Assembly (NCBI RefSeq): GCF_963675165.1
Contig: NC_087388.1
Coordinates: 4,779,047-4,843,046, forward strand
Direction of reading: 5' to 3'
Source: Halichondria panicea
Taxonomy: Eukaryota > Porifera > Demospongiae > Suberitida > Halichondriidae
Length of the DNA: 64,000 bases
Each line of letters begins with the position of its first letter. Position 1 is the first letter of the stretch. The notes beneath the pieces were generated by a model. It searched no databases. It saw nothing but the letters and a program-made list of their open reading frames with translations, and was not told where the DNA came from. The translations under genes were made by a program, and so were the position numbers. This document shows, in pieces, positions 33,901 to 46,157 of this stretch.

Positions 33901-36900
33901 TGCTCGAAACATTGATGGTATATATAAATATATGGTTTGTGAGTCATCAGTTTAGATAGTCTAATTCCAAGGGTTCAAGGTAATTGAGCTCTATCAGATG
34001 GCGTATTAGCATCAGAGTTCTTTTTGTGCCTGATTTTGAAAAAGGCGTATACAGGGTATCAAAATTGGCCAATTTTAAGTGAAAGTACCATCTGAAAGAG
34101 CTCTCTCTAAAGTCAAACATTTACAGAGATTGGACCAATGTTATATGCATGTTCATACACTGGTGCATTGGCTGTGTGTGTCCTAGCTATACTGTACTGT
34201 ACTACAGTGCTGGGTTCTGAGGAGTAGAGGACTCTTTGTATCTATTACTAACTTTGGCTTTGGTTTGGCTGGCTAATCACATTTTATCATTGTCGTGCTT
34301 TCAGATGTCATTCCGTAAAGATAGCTTCAAGCTTTTAATGTCCTTATTGAGAATCACATTGCTTTATTGGTAATCCAATTATCGTTATGTGATGAGACTG
34401 GTGTGCACGATCGCATGTACGAAACATGATACTGTAGAATAATTATGTCAGTATACGCAATGCAATCCTCTACCTTGTATGTTATGACTACACAGCAAGT
34501 CATACACTAACTTGGCTCCAAGAATTAAGGCTTTGATTATTATGTTTGTGGCAGAAAATCTGTTCAATCAATTATCTTTACATGCAGTAGTTGTGTCTTG
34601 ATCTGGTTGAAGCATAATTCCTCTGCATGTACAGTAACTGTGAACTTTGTCTATGGTGGTCACCCTTGGGCAGACCAACAGTAACTGTGAACTTTGTCTA
34701 TGGTGGTCACCCCTGGGTATACCAACAGTAACTGTGAACTTTGTCTATAGTGGTCACCCCTGGGCAGACCAACAGTAACTGTGAACTTTGTCTATAGTGG
34801 TCACCCCTGGGCAGGCCAACAGTGGCTGTATAAAGAGGTGGCCTACTAACACAGCTACATGTAGGTCCAGACACATGCTATAATATTGCAGCCATTAACC
34901 TGGCTGTATTTTAGAAAATGCTTGTCACAAATGGTGCAATCTGATTGGTTACTTGGAGGTCCTTTATTTCTCATAGAGACCTCTCAGTCATTCAGAGGTC
35001 TTCTATGGAGGTCCATTATATGTTCACTACATGCATTTAACATTTTTTACATGATTCATACAATCATACATGGAATGCTTAGCAACATCTATTTTATACA
35101 TGCACAAGTACAGTAGAACCTCGATTATCCGGCCCTCCATTATCCGGAACCTCGATTATCCGGCCCTCCATTATCCGGAACCTCGATTATCCGGCCCTCC
35201 ATTATCCGGAACCTCGATTATCCGGCTAGGCAGTCTTCTTGTTATCAGATCAGAAAATGGGCGTGTCCCTCAAACGCGCATGCGTGTTGCAGCTGTTACC
35301 ATGGAGACATGCCTGCTTATCTTCTGCGCATGCGCATACAACCATGTGGCACTGCTATGTTTTATCAATGAAGTGGGTGGATCAAGGTGTGGTTTATCTA
35401 TTCGATTATCCGGCATAATAATTCACTTATCCGGCCTGCTTCTGGAACCAAGGTGTCCGGATAATCGAGGTTCTACTGTACACACAGTTTATGTTGAAGT
35501 CATAGTAACGATGATGCAGTGCATCATTAAAAACTAATTTTTAAAAGTCTTTGTGTTCTGCAGTGCCGCTTTGTAGCTTTTATCTCACTCTTGCAGCTAC
35601 CAATAGCTAGTGCTCTAGTGCAGAGCTAACTACTAAGTAGAGTAGCAACTTTCTATTAACCGTTTTTGCTATGCAAGAGACGGAAACTGCCTTCAATGTG
35701 AGTTTTTTTTTATGTAGACTAGCCAGAGCAAAGCTTTAATGTTGCTTGAGGTTTGTAGAAACAGAGTCTTCTTTGTGCTAATAATAGCTTAGCTTGCTTA
35801 GCACTATTCTAAATCAGTTATAGGCCTCGTCCAACGGTCACTATGGACTCAGCCTATAACTATTATATTATAGAGGATGACTGCTTGTATCGGGTGACTG
35901 CAATAGACAGGCTTCACATGTGCCATCAACAACTATTCTCACGAAGAGTTGTTTGTGTATGCATGCATGTATGGTCGTGTTTGATGTCATGTGACCTATC
36001 ATTCTATCACATGATCCACACACAGGTGCTGGGGAATCTGGAAAGAGTACAATCGTGAAGCAAATGAAGTAAGTCAAAACTTCTGTATCGATATCTCCAT
36101 ACGTTGCTATTTAAAGTGCATTGGTGTACATACAAGATACTTACGGTGACAAAGGGACTTTAATATTCTAGCTAAAAATTAAACGAGCCAACTCACAGCA
36201 TTTAGCCCAGAAGTCCAAAACTACAACACTTTGCCGTTTTAAGTACATTGATTCGGACTTGCTGTTAAATACTGTACAACAAAGAATCAGATCAATAATC
36301 CCATGTAGTATGATCATCAATTAAAAATCGCCAATAACAGTTTAATTGCCTCATTTGCCAAATTTACCAGCTATAAATGACATCTATTACGGTAACCCTA
36401 TTATTGTGATACTCTGTGCATTGTGGTGTGAGCTTGAGCGGTCAAGCATGTCCTGTGCTAGTGGGAGAGGTGTACTGTAATCCTAGAAGGTTGTCGAGAT
36501 CACAAGGTGTTGAAATAGGATTCCTAATAGCTCATCCTGTTGTGTGTAAACTTGAAACCACTTTGATCCTTTGATCAATATTCAATTTCTGTGTCTGCAC
36601 TAGCTGCCAGTGTGTTTATTGTTTGTTTGTTATGTAGCCAGTCAATAGATAAAACTACCCCTTTTATTTCATGCACTGTCATCCTGTATAACCTGACAGC
36701 CAGGTTAATATGGTTCTCTGGTGCCGGTCCCTTTAACCTGGCTGTAGTATTGTAGACTAAAATGGCCATTTGGGTGGGGGGACCTTTAGCCTAAGCTTTG
36801 ACGTACATGTACAGTACATGTATACTGCCAGGGAACCTCTTTATTACAGCATTTTTTGACCTGCCCAAGAGTGACTACTGTTGCTCACTGTAATTGCCAT

Positions 36901-39900
36901 ACATAACACCCCACCCCCTCCCCAGGATCATCCATGAAGATGGCTACTCGGCCGAGGAGAGGAGTCAGTATAAGCCGGTGGTGTACAGCAATACAGTGCA
37001 GTCGATGGTGGCCATCCTCAAAGCTATGGAGAGGCTCGATGTTAAGTTTGCCGACTCAACCAGACTGGTGAGTTGAAACACGTTTATGGCCGATAGTATT
37101 AGGGGCCATGGAGTTAAAGTGTCCTGAATATAATTATATGAGGTGTTCTCCGAGTTCAGTGTTAATATCTACATTAATTGTGTGCTTCCTGAGTGAACTG
37201 GGACATGGTTTAGTGTCTTGTCCTAATTATAAGAGGTGTCCTTATTTCAGTCCACTTTTAAAGGGTCAATCAATTGGTTGTGTTTGTGTGTCGTGCTAGT
37301 TCAGAGTTCGCTTTGGCTAGACTGATGGTGTATCGATCAGCAGGCAACCCTCTGTACTACAGCATACTCATTCATATAAAGTGTAGTCGACCTGTGTTAG
37401 CAAGGCCACCTTTTTTATTACATCCACTACTAGTCTGCTTCAGGATGACCGCCATAAGACAGATTTCATAAAAGTGCCCTGATCTTCTATATGATAATGT
37501 GACAAAATTGTACAGGAAGTGATTAACATTCCTAGCAACCCACTATTTATTGAAACACTGTATCCCTATAAAAGCTGCACCAAAGGCACCTAAAATTCAA
37601 CCAGTTTCAAGATGTGGTCTTTCCCAAGAGAGATATAACAAATAATTTTTGAATGGACGAAAGTCCTCACACACAGAAATGAAGTACTGAATTACTGCTT
37701 TTTGTGTGAGTGTATGATTTCACATTGCATCACCTAATGAGAATGGTAACCTGATATCGTGTGAGAGTATGCAGTTTTGTGTCAGCTGTGAAGTCCTTAG
37801 CAACACACCTAGGTGTATTTGAAGCTGCCTGCGTACAAGATATTTCGAGGGTATAAACTTTAGCAGAGTTAATTTTCGCGTAATAGCAGCCTTTCTGCAG
37901 CATGCAATATTATGTTTGAAAATCACGAAATATACCTGCTGTACAGTAGTCAGATTATCTATATACCTCTTCCTTACTTACTTCACTTATTATAAATCAC
38001 TAGTGTATAATTATGCCTCAAGGCGTAGCTGCACGAGGAACACGGTAAAGCTGTGACTGTGTGTCTGTTCCCTGTAACTGCTAAATGGTTGCAATGCGAC
38101 GAAAACTATAGGCTTCTAGCCACGTTCTCTTGGATTTTGATTCGTGGATTTGCAAACTAAAGAGTTTTGGCTAGTTTGATAAGGTTGTTGCAGTCTTTTC
38201 ATAGCATCATCTGTTAGTACAAACTTTCTATTCAACTTATGAGTTAGCCTTGCACTAAAGCACTAACTGTTAGTTAGCTACAAGAGTCGGAAAAGAGCTA
38301 CAAAGCTGCATGCACATTTTTCGACTTCAGGACAAATTGGCCTGGGAACAGCCCTTGATCCCACCCCTTTTTTAATTATTCATTGACAGGAAATGCAAAT
38401 GCTTCAATCCTCTGGCTTCATCAGGCCTCAGATAGGCTTCTGCTTCCATTAAGCTCCTCTTCTATAATGACTGTGTGGTTCAGTGTCAACAATAATTATA
38501 GTACAAATTACTTCTTCTATAATTATACGCTCTATACTTTTTGAGCGAAAGCAAAACATGGCAAGAGGCATTAGCACAGCGCAGCTTGCAACACTCGTTA
38601 TACATGTGGCTATAGCTATAGCATGTGTGCATTCATATGATTTTAGCTTAATTATATTGGTGAAAAACGCTATACTTTATATGTTAAATCCCTGCCCACA
38701 CACACACAGGAAGACGCACGACAGGTGTTCACTGTGGTCAGTCAAACTGACGATATCAAGTTCACCTCTGAATTTGTGGGTCAGATGAAGCGGTTGTGGA
38801 ACGACCCGGGAGTGCAGAAATGTTTCACTAGAGCAAGAGAGTATCAACTTAACGACTCAGCTGAATAGTGAGTGGTGTCTCTTAGTATAGGGAGGGGTCA
38901 GTGAGTAGTGAGTCATGTCTCTTTAGGGAGGAAGTGAGTAGTGAGTGGTGCCTCTTAGGGGGGCTGGGAGTCAAGGAATGTTCCGTTCAAACATAGCGAG
39001 TGCTTTTTGCATACAGTTATTTTGAGTACTGTTAAAATTATATTTGGCATCCAATAGCTTTCTGCTCTTACTGGCATGTTCTATGAATGGTATGGTTAGC
39101 CCATCCTGTGGTTTCAATCCGTACCCCTCTCCCCCTCAGTTACCTGAGCTCGTTGGACCGCCTGGGTCACCCCACCTACATCCCCTCCGAGCAGGATGTG
39201 CTCAGAACAAGAGTCAAAACCACTGGCATTGTGGAGACTTTCTTCGGCTACAGAAATCTCAACTTTATGTGAGTGGATTGTTGGCATAGATTGTTGTGAT
39301 TGGGGAACTATAAAAAAAGAAATATTGGCCAAGAAACTTTTGCATGTTGGCTTGCAGGGCTAACTACACGCGGCCTTTATTTGAGACACTTACTTGTAGC
39401 TGAAGTGATCCCGTACAAGGAACAATGGAAAAGGGTCACTAAACTAGAAAGCTAAAATTGTGACTGTTTTGTTGCTTCTTTGCTGATCCTTAGCCCTATA
39501 GAACAGTCACATTTCTAAGACTCCAGGCTTCTTTTCTGACTTTACTGTGATCCTAGTCCACAGTACATATCTCATGCACCACTAAAACTCTGTTCTCAAA
39601 TGTTTCAGCATATGGCTCAGTTTTGTTGCTCCTGTTAGTTGCTGCTAACAGGAGTTGTGTGCCAGCTTCAAACAACTACTGCTTACTGTATAAAACTCCT
39701 TTGGTTTCTGTAGATCTATAATAATTTTAAGCCTCGATTTGATGCCTTGAGTGGGCATTCGAGTGAAAACTCGCAGCTCGCGATTATTCATCCAGTCCCC
39801 TATTAAGCCTAAAGGTGGGCATATTTTTGCAAGGTTACTGGAATGATCTTTACCCACTACAGGATGGTGGATGTTGGAGGTCAGAGGTCAGAGCGTAAGA

Positions 39901-42900
39901 AATGGATCCATTGTTTTGAGGGTGTGACGGCCATTGTGTTTTGTGTGTCCCTGAGTGCATACGACCTCATGCTGGCTGAGGACGAACAAATGGTGTGTGA
40001 TAGAGTGTGTATACAGCTAATGATTAGAATTGCCAAGAGATACCTTTATTGTGCCTCGAGGCATAGCCGCACGAGGGGTCTGGTAAAGTTGACTGTCTGT
40101 GTGTCTGTTTAGCGACGAAAACTAACAGCTTCTATAGGCTTCTAGCCACGTTTTCGATTCGTGGATTAGTAAACTAAAGCTTAATTATTTCTCGAGTTAT
40201 GGCTAGTTTGACTCACATTAAAGAAGGCTGTTACAGTCTCTTCAGAATCTTTCGTTATTCGCACAAAGTTTCCTTAATATGTTAGTTACATGTAGCCTTG
40301 CACTAAAGCGCTAGCTTTTTACAAGAGTCAGAAAAGAGCTGCTTAAAGCAGCTAGCTATTTAGTAGCCATTAATTTTTTGAACTTGTCCTCGTACGTGGG
40401 CAGCCACGGGTATAGTATAGTACTTTTGTCTGTTTGTTTGTGTGTGATATGTGAGTCTACTCACCTTGATGCCATAGCACTGCGTTTACAGCATGGATAG
40501 CCTCCACACAACAAGTTATTAGTTTTAAAAGTGGCAGATTTTGATGTTAAAGCTTCGTTGCGTATAAAGCGAGCAAAAGCTAAGAAGCTTAAACTTGCAC
40601 GTTGGCAGCTAGCTAACTACACGCTGCCTTTATTCGAGATACCCTACGTATTTACAGCTGAAGTGATCCCGTACCAAGAACAATGGAAGAGGGTCAATAC
40701 AATAGAAAGCTAGAATTGTGGAATTGTGACTGGTTTGTTGTCTCTGTTAGCTGTTAGCTGCTGACTATGGGATCCTACTCCATGCATGCAGGATCCATAC
40801 TTCTCTAAGACTTCAGGCTTTATTACTGTGATCCTATAGTCCACAGTGCATATATCTATGTACCACTAAAACCCTGTTCTCAAATGTTTCAGTCTGGTTT
40901 AGTTTTATTGCTCCTGAGTTGCTTGCTAGGCAGTTAGTTATACATGATAACAGGATAAAATCAATATATACACTGCATTATATCACTCTTTATAATCATG
41001 TCACCAGCTGAGGGTTTGCACTTTAGTGCTCTAGTTATTATAGTTACTATTGCTACTAATGTTCAAATAGAGCCGGAAATGCATGTTTGTTTATTCTCTG
41101 TTCTAGAAACTGACATTCCAAATCCTCATCCTCAGCATATTTTTTCTCAGAAATTGTATTCTCTGATAACCATCCACGATTACCTTTTCAGAGTAAGCAG
41201 CTTCTGGAAGGAAATCTTCGTAGGCAATCACACCTGCACCACCTTTACCAAAGTTTTCCTTAGTAACATGGCATTGTATCTCTTTGGTGTGATCACCCCT
41301 ATGCATGAAACTTGTGGTCCTTATGTCAACTCCAATGTAGGCAAACAGGTCTTCACTCTTATGCAGTACGTCAGGGCTCTGATTCATAAGTTGTACTGTT
41401 AGCGCGAATTTTACTGGCACTTTTAGTTGGTCGTCATTGTCACCTTTGAGAGAGTAGACAGCTAGTCTGCCATTCTGGGGATATAATCGGACAAAGAATG
41501 CATAGCCACCAGCATGTGTGTACATATTAATCGAATCAACATGATCGGATGTGTTTAAGCGGAAAATCATATAGTAAGGGAGTAATCCAGTATGAACGTT
41601 GAGGTGATTAATTTGCCTTGTGTACGTTTCTTCTAATTTGTCAATGTAGAGGTCTCTTTCTTTTAGCTTATCTTGAAAATGTTGTTCTTGCTCTTGCAAC
41701 TTATTTTCAAACTTTTGCTCTAATTCTTCCAGTTTCTGGTTAAGCATTTCAATAGGGATACTGTATTGGCTATCTGCTCCAGTAGCCATGATGTGTCTAA
41801 ATCTAGTACTTTCTTAGAGCCTATTAACTTGAGTCTGTGTTTTTTAACTAGCTGGACTATATGTGTAATTCAACCATATTAAAATTCATAGCAAACCTAA
41901 GATAATACCATTAAAGGTAAGGTTGTTTCTCCATGTATATACATTGAACCAAATACATTCATATATGCACCGATTATTCAGCCAAAGGTGAGATTTTGCA
42001 CAAAACTAAGTCTTACAGCTGACAATAAGTTAACATTTATATTTATATAGGCTAATAACTTACTTTACATAGAACATGATGCTCCCTCCTAGAGGAAATG
42101 TCTGCATAAGCCTTTGAACTACCTACTACGCTAAGAATAAAGGAACGTTAGAACGCCGTATTTAACCCCACAATAATATTTGTCAAAAGATTCATAATTT
42201 TTTATTATTAGCGCATACTATACTACTTTTTATTATTAGCGCTAAATTAGTACCCGTTTATAATAGTAATAATTAATAAGGTACCATAATTATATCTTTT
42301 CATTGCAAACTTGATCCCAATAATTGTACAATGCTTACTTACTCTCCCCATTTACAGAATCGTATGACGGAGAGTATGAAACTCTTTGACTCAATCTGCA
42401 ACAACCGCTGGTTTGAAGAGACATCCATTATTCTCTTCCTGAACAAGAAGGACCTATTTGCTGAGAAGATAGTCAAGTCACCCCTCACTCTGGCCTTCCC
42501 TGAATACACTGGTGAGTGGGTGTGTGCAGCTGAGGGTTTGGAGTTAGTGTGTGTATGTCCTGTCTTGCTGTGTTGATAACACCTCGGTAGCTTTATCACT
42601 CAGTGAAGCCACGCTTATGCTTTTGCTCGAGAGTTTTGTGTTTAGAAGCCTGGCATGTTGAAAATACAGAAGGCCACCCAGCACTTAATGATATTCACAG
42701 TCAGAGCTTTATCGTGTGTGTCTTGTGGTTACTATCCTCCCACAATGTGTACACACATTTTGAGGGTTCCTGGGTTCCATTGTGCTCACAGCTAGGGCTC
42801 GTTATAATGTTGTAGCTATTTAATAATAAGGCTTGTTATTACCACCTAGCTAGGCGTTCTGCGTTCTTGTACACTAATATTAATTAAGGCATATATACAT

Positions 42901-43144
42901 TCCATGTGTTGTGTTGTATGGTCCTAATCCTGACCTCCTCTTCTCACATGCAGGTCCCAATACTTACGATGACTGCAAGAACTACATCAGAGTGACGTTT
43001 GAAGATCTGAACCGCCAGAAAGCCAAGAAAGAAATATACTCTCACTTCACATGCGCTACAGATACAGGGAACATTCGATTTGTGTTTGATGCAGTCACAG
43101 ACGTTATAATCAGAAAGCATTTAAGAGATGTTGGTTTGTATTAA
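30959..43144 (+). CDS. G-protein alpha subunit, Gi/o-like
   Basis: Eight exons in perfect phase: 30959-31076, 36026-36068, 36926-37067, 38710-38867, 39140-39268, 39863-39992, 42358-42511, 42954-43144; 354 aa, the usual Gi/o length. Start MGCGMSAEE has Gly2 for myristoylation and Cys3 for palmitoylation. GTPase motifs: GAGESGKST (P-loop), [11 protein letters not shown] (switch I with the Arg and Thr), [12 protein letters not shown] (switch II with catalytic Gln), NKKD, and TCATDT. It transduces signals from seven-pass receptors at the inner plasma membrane. The C-terminus is HLRDVGLY: valine stands where Gi/Go have the pertussis-toxin cysteine. Intron 1 is about 5 kb and full of repeats; intron 6 hosts a TRAF/MATH gene on the other strand. 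Confidence 0.95.
32924..33275 (+). repeat. 68-base tandem repeat, five copies
   Basis: The unit contains AGCATTGTAGGGACAGTACT, GGTCTCAATAGA and CTCTTTAGGGAGGTCAATAG. Copies differ by single bases. It lies in G-alpha intron 1. A poly-G run of about 18 lies nearby at 32833-32850. Confidence 0.9.
33640..33700 (+). repeat. (TG)n microsatellite
   Basis: TGTGTG run passing into TGCG units, in G-alpha intron 1. Confidence 0.9.
34630..34822 (+). repeat. 47-base tandem repeat, four copies
   Basis: The unit contains CAGTAACTGTGAACTTTGTC, TATGGTGGTCACC and GGGCAGACCAA. It lies in G-alpha intron 1. Confidence 0.9.
35111..35478. mobile_element. Tigger/pogo-like MITE with internal tandem repeats
   Basis: Ends are CAGTAGAACCTCGATTATCC and its inverse, flanked on both sides by TA, as expected for Tc1/mariner-type insertion. 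The left end contains about four copies of a CTCGATTATCCGG...ATTATCCGGAAC unit. There is no transposase reading frame, so it is non-autonomous. It lies in G-alpha intron 1. Confidence 0.85.
38020..38320 (-). repeat. R1 repeat copy
   Basis: TGCCTCAAGGCGTAGCTGCACGAGG, ACGAAAACTATAGGCTTCTAG and GATTCGTGGATTTGCAAACT are shared with 40045-40400. It lies in G-alpha intron 3. Confidence 0.65.
39345..39660 (+). repeat. Direct repeat in G-alpha introns, copy 1
   Basis: It shares GCTAACTACACGC, CCTTTATTTGAGA, GCTGAAGTGATCCCGTAC and AACAATGGAA with copy 2 at about 40600-40960. Copy 2 holds an open frame containing ANYTLPLFE and [12 protein letters not shown]; here the frame is disturbed. Origin unknown. 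Confidence 0.7.
40045..40400 (-). repeat. R1 repeat copy
   Basis: CCTCGAGGCATAGCCGCACGAGG followed by ACGAAAACTAACAGC and TTCGTGGATTAGTAAACTAAA; same family as 38020-38320. It lies in G-alpha intron 6. Confidence 0.65.
40531..40960 (+). repeat. Direct repeat in G-alpha intron 6, copy 2, with small ORF
   Basis: A 60-codon frame (40531-40713) is basic at its start ([12 protein letters not shown]) and ends [17 protein letters not shown]. The ending is also legible in the copy at 39345. Without a recognised domain I treat it as a repeated fragment of an unknown gene. Confidence 0.5.
41103..41789 (-). CDS. Coiled-coil TRAF/MATH-domain protein, nested antisense gene
   Basis: A single open frame of 228 codons starting [16 protein letters not shown]. 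Residues about 14-58 form a heptad-like, glutamate/lysine/glutamine-rich coiled coil; about 66-228 match a TRAF-type MATH fold: [42 protein letters not shown], and EDFL near the end. TRAF C-terminal domains trimerise through the coiled coil and bind receptor tails or adaptor peptides in the cytosol. No RING or zinc fingers are encoded, so it resembles a truncated TRAF. The whole gene is intronless and lies inside intron 6 of G-alpha on the opposite strand, as expected for a retrocopy, though no poly-A tail is evident. Confidence 0.75.
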   Translation of the reverse strand: MATGADSQYSIPIEMLNQKLEELEQKFENKLQEQEQHFQDKLKERDLYIDKLEETYTRQINHLNVHTGLLPYYMIFRLNTSDHVDSINMYTHAGGYAFFVRLYPQNGRLAVYSLKGDNDDQLKVPVKFALTVQLMNQSPDVLHKSEDLFAYIGVDIRTTSFMHRGDHTKEIQCHVTKENFGKGGAGVIAYEDFLPEAAYSEKVIVDGYQRIQFLRKNMLRMRIWNVSF

Positions 43145-43468
43145 CCAGTCAATTATTATAATTATGAATCATTAACTCTTTACAATTTAGGTGCCTCTGT
43201 TCTGTTCGTCTGTCTATGATTTGTGAATTAGTCTGTTTAATATTGCTGCTTGTACTGTATTATGTACTATGTAACGATGGCAATTTTCAGTATTGAGAAA
43301 GCAATGTTTTGAATGTGTGTCTGCATGTACAGCACAGGTTAACACAGTAAGAGCTTGTAGAATGTTAATTATTGCATGCGCATGACAGACAATAATTATA
43401 CACCAGTGAGTTATACCAGTATATAACACATCAATATTCTCTTGAACAATAACATTCTCCCTATCTAC
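43145..43468. other. 3' region of G-alpha
   Basis: No gene seen. Its first part (CAGTCAATTATT... GTGCCTCTGTTCTGT) is conserved in the G-alpha pseudogene at 56725-56800, so it is probably 3'UTR. Confidence 0.5.
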
Positions 43469-43609
43469 CGTAAAACCTCAATTTAAAGCGACTTTACGTT
43501 TTGCAAAAGTAGAGTTGTAATGTACGCAAAAAATGAATTTGCTATAAATTATGGGCGAAATGTCCAAGTGTCGCTTATTTAGAGGGTCTCCTTAAATAGA
43601 GGTTTTACG
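43469..43609. repeat. Small MITE, CGTAAAACCTC ends
   Basis: CGTAAAACCTCAATTTAAAG at the left and CTTAAATAGAGGTTTTACG at the right form inverted ends. No coding capacity. Confidence 0.75.
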
Positions 43610-43729
43610 ATACACACAATTCAAACACCCCATATATAGAACCTATAATGCAGTACAGAAAAATTTTGGAGAGAACACTATGTATGAAGATTGAGCTGCC
43701 AAGAGTGATAATGTTGTTGTGAAACATAC

Positions 43730-43805
43730 CATTCTTCATGAAGAAAGGAGGTCAAGCAGGAGGTATAGCACAACTCAGCAATTGTGACGGGACGTTGTAC
43801 AACTT
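43730..43805 (+). pseudogene. Decayed seryl-tRNA synthetase fragment
   Basis: PFFMKKGGQAGGIAQLSNCD can be read; it resembles the seryl-tRNA synthetase segment [12 protein letters not shown]-(V)AQLSQFD. A better preserved relative is at 57458-57550, in the matching place of the duplicated block. Confidence 0.55.
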
Positions 43806-43809
43806 TAGG

Positions 43810-45970
43810 TGTATACACTTATCTACTTATAATTATTGGTAACTATATGGTCATGTAGATTTAGTTTCAAGAACATTTTGGGAGTATGCAAATAAGTTGT
43901 CATGCACATGCTGTACATATTAAAAACCTATTTTGGGCCAGCCAGTATACGGAATAGCGAGTGGCAGCATACATTTCAAGGCGATTCCCAGGAGAAGAAC
44001 CCCCCTAGACGTGGGTATCATATAAGGACTCAATCCTCACACTCTTAGGTAATTTGCCATATTATAGTAATAATTGTATGGTCCGCCAGCAATAGAATAT
44101 AGCTTTATTAACGGGAATGTGTGTGCAAATCCTACACTAAAATTAGTGCGATAAGTTGCTTTGTTCTTATCATCTACTGTCGTATTAGCTCAGTTATTTT
44201 TTTGATGTTCATCATCAAATATAGTTAATTGCTCTGAGGATGTGCCCCCACTGAGAGAGCACATGCAGAGTTTAAATATAATAATGTGAAGTGTGTGACA
44301 TGTAGGGGTTGGTAGATTATGCTCGAGATATTGCTTTTAAAGTATGCTCAAGTTAACAGCCTATTATTCTATTCTTTCAAATTGTCTATTATTCCCACAT
44401 TATTCCTCCAAAGCACAACATAGACCCCATGTCGTTGCGCACTGAAGTAGCATCAAACTATAAATAATGGCCATACATATGACTCCATTATATCTATTAA
44501 CACAATAATGAGCCATATATAACTCTATCTATTGACACTATATAATATAATTATATAGAATGCCAATGAGATAATTAACCATGTCACTATGCATGCAGTA
44601 TACTTCAGTCAGGCCTATAAAAGTTAATACTATAATTATGACTCGTATTGACATGTATTTCAACCTGCCTATTATTATAAAGGTACCTATTATGCCAGCA
44701 TAATTCTCACACAAAAAAATGTGCCTATTATGCTCAAAATTATGCCAGCATAATAATCTATCAACTTCTACATATACATGCATGCATGCATTCGAACACG
44801 GAGTGTTAACCATGCAAATCTGCATGGATGATAACAAAAGTTTGCAGCATGTCAATATAAAGAACCAACTGCTATGGGATTATATATACTGGACAAATGC
44901 TGTATTAACCATTAACCACACCGCTGCAAGTCTCCCTCCTGGGGCTATCCCGGGGAAGGTCCCTTGCATGCCAGATAATAGTTATTGTATCGGACACTTA
45001 TGAGGATGCATGCCTTGAGTAATTTGGGCTTTCAGTTTGAAATGTGTAAGGTAAAATGGAGTGCACAGCACACAGCCTCAAAGCCATACATGGCTAGCAT
45101 AATTATAGTTAGCAGCATAGTTAAATTATATATAGCTCCAGCATTCGTGTGTATTTGCATGTCGAGCATTCCCACATCATTATAATAATTATAGGCTATA
45201 ACACATGTATTTTTGTAAAACTAATAATTCAACAAACAACTCAGAAACTGAACGTGCATGTGTAGATATAGATGTATGACTATTGCATGTGGATGATCAG
45301 ATTGTGTAGAAAATCGAACACAGAGTGTTAACCAAATCTGCCTGATAACAAAAAGTTTGCAGCACGTCATTATTATGTGAGCATTATACAAATCAACATT
45401 ATTATCATACTGAGGACAAAAACCAACTGATATGGGATATTAATATAATAATGCTGTTGTTATGGACGTGCTGTATTAACCACACTGCAAGCCCCCCTCC
45501 TGGGGCTGCCCGGGGAAGGTCCCTTACATGCCAGATAATGGTGTGTAAAGTTATTGTATCAGACACTTATGAGGATGCATGCCTTCCTTTGTGGAATGCA
45601 GTGCCAATATATGGCATATTGCACTGTGGTCAGTTCTATATATTGGCAGGGGAAAAAAGCCATCAACAATTGCTGTCAATCGCTTGTCTGCCATTTGAAA
45701 ACCCATTCCGTAAAATGCTGCCAACATAGTTGAAAAGAAACAGCTGATGAATGCTACTAGACACCGCAGGCGTGCAAAGGGGTTCTATTTCCACTTGTTA
45801 GTGATGTCTCTCGTGATTTCTGGGTCTTTTTCCAAATTTTGAAATTACAACAGAAATGGCAGGGTACTTCCTATCTATGGTACATGCTAATTGCTACCTA
45901 TTTTCTCTTCTTTTGTTGTCTTGGAACGTTCTTCATTGGGTAAACAGTTTTGATCGGTCTTTGCATTGAT
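43810..45970. other. Intergenic, diverged repeats
   Basis: No supported gene. Two related blocks at about 44895-45010 and 45465-45600 share CCTCCTGGGGCT, CCCGGGGAAGGTCCC and GGACACTTATGAGGATGCATG; a third relative lies near 58660-58730. Confidence 0.5.
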
Positions 45971-45977
45971 TTTGTGA

Positions 45978-46157
45978 AAGTTCTTCAAATCGGAGAAGAA
46001 AAAGAACTCTATTGAGGAAGAAGAGAGAGCTAGCGAAATACTTTGCAAGTTTGAATTAGAAAAGGAGTATCAAGCCATGAGAAAAAGCACATCTGCATGT
46101 GACAAGTTTTTCTGCCCCTTTCAGAGTCCTGTTCTTGTCTTTATTTGTATGGCTTAA
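45978..46157 (+). other. Possible orphan 3' exon
   Basis: An open stretch of 59 codons ending in TAA, without its own ATG start, beginning near a possible acceptor (GAAAG). It reads KFFKSEKKKNSIEEEERASE, then a segment with CDKFFCPF and a hydrophobic end. Charge pattern and lack of low complexity look coding, but no partner exon is visible. It could be a remnant. Confidence 0.3.

Noticed and set aside
41103-41402. Plus-strand ORF 40998-41402 as an extra G-alpha exon
   Set aside because: It is antisense to the TRAF/MATH frame and interrupts G-alpha if included.
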